From Streptomyces rubradiris (lineage in GTDB: Bacteria > Actinomycetota > Actinomycetes > Streptomycetales > Streptomycetaceae): a stretch of 26,589 bases of DNA. Under the pieces are notes generated by a model. It searched no databases. It was not told where the DNA came from and saw only the letters and a list, made by a program, of their open reading frames with translations. Below are positions 26,542 to 26,589 of this stretch, piece by piece. Position 1 is the first letter of the stretch; every line of letters starts with the position of its first letter. A program made the position numbers and the translations under genes. Where the stretch lies: the NCBI RefSeq assembly GCF_016860525.1, contig NZ_BNEA01000019.1:1-26589 (forward strand), written 5' to 3'.

Positions 26542-26589
26542 ATGGGACTGAAGATCGGTTACAAGGCATCGGCCGAGCAGTTCGCCCCG
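26542..26589 (+). CDS. fgd: F420-dependent glucose-6-phosphate dehydrogenase (N-terminal fragment)
   Basis: The sixteen codons inside the window read [16 protein letters not shown], then run off the end. As I recall, this is almost the exact start of mycobacterial and actinobacterial Fgd proteins ([20 protein letters not shown]), members of the luciferase-like family. Fgd reduces cofactor F420 with glucose-6-phosphate. It is divergent from the P450 across 223 bases. The gene is usually primary metabolism, so it may mark the cluster edge, although F420 enzymes can also serve antibiotic pathways. Confidence 0.83.
   Translation, partial: [16 protein letters not shown]

Noticed and set aside
1..26589. 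CRISPR arrays, tRNA or rRNA genes, insertion sequences or attachment sites
   Set aside because: No regularly spaced repeats, tRNA-like cloverleaf segments, transposase motifs or terminal inverted repeats were seen on either strand.

Overview
The window is high-GC actinobacterial DNA, with strong G/C third positions, frequent GTG starts and overlapping operon genes. It carries part of an ansamycin-type gene cluster. Three observations anchor this. The first is a convincing 3-amino-5-hydroxybenzoate (AHBA) synthase followed by oxidoreductase and HAD-phosphatase partners in the order K-L-M known from the rifamycin cluster. The second is a giant type I polyketide synthase (PKS) that opens with an adenylation domain, a degenerate ketoreductase and an ACP, the loading architecture of RifA. 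The third is the extender pattern methylmalonyl / malonyl / methylmalonyl with a non-reducing second module, which also matches my recollection of RifA. An F420-dependent glucose-6-phosphate dehydrogenase gene begins at the right edge, which looks like primary metabolism and may mark a cluster boundary.

Layout. Positions 1-2296 (minus): rifK-rifL-rifM-like operon with overlapping stop/start codons; rifM is cut by the window edge. Positions 2297-4240 (minus): a tandem duplication of a SAM-dependent methyltransferase. The upstream copy is long, with an N-terminal winged-helix-like domain. The downstream copy is short and chimeric. Each is followed by a related leader and ribosome binding site. 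Positions 4241-4612: no recognisable gene. Positions 4613-6190 (minus): freestanding acyl-AMP/CoA ligase. Positions 6353-7344 (minus): acetamidase/formamidase. Positions 7532-8376 (minus): a GNAT acetyltransferase tightly coupled to a translation initiation factor IF-1 paralogue, closed by a hairpin. Positions 8377-8742: divergent control region. Positions 8743-24751 (plus): the RifA-like PKS (loading module plus three extension modules, with a C-terminal docking segment). Positions 24752-25115: terminators and a decayed MbtH-like gene. Positions 25116-26318 (minus): cytochrome P450. Position 26542 onward (plus): start of an fgd-like gene.

How it fits together. AHBA made by the K-L-M genes and others outside the window would be adenylated and loaded by the PKS. 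Extension with methylmalonate (ketoreduced), malonate (left as ketone) and methylmalonate (ketoreduced) would give an AHBA-primed tetraketide. This would be passed through the docking segment to a further PKS that is not in this window. The P450 and methyltransferases are candidate tailoring enzymes.

Main caveat. The PKS from about 8.98 to 19.4 kb, the ligase 5' end, the acetamidase, the GNAT gene and one methyltransferase contain many single-base frame breaks, mostly a missing G or C in a run. The rest of the window is clean. The breaks that I resolved base by base are each repaired by adding one base. This looks more like base-calling errors in GC-rich DNA than decay, but a few substitutions (notably in the module 2 acyltransferase) could be real. 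All family assignments come from reading motifs and from memory; no search was run.
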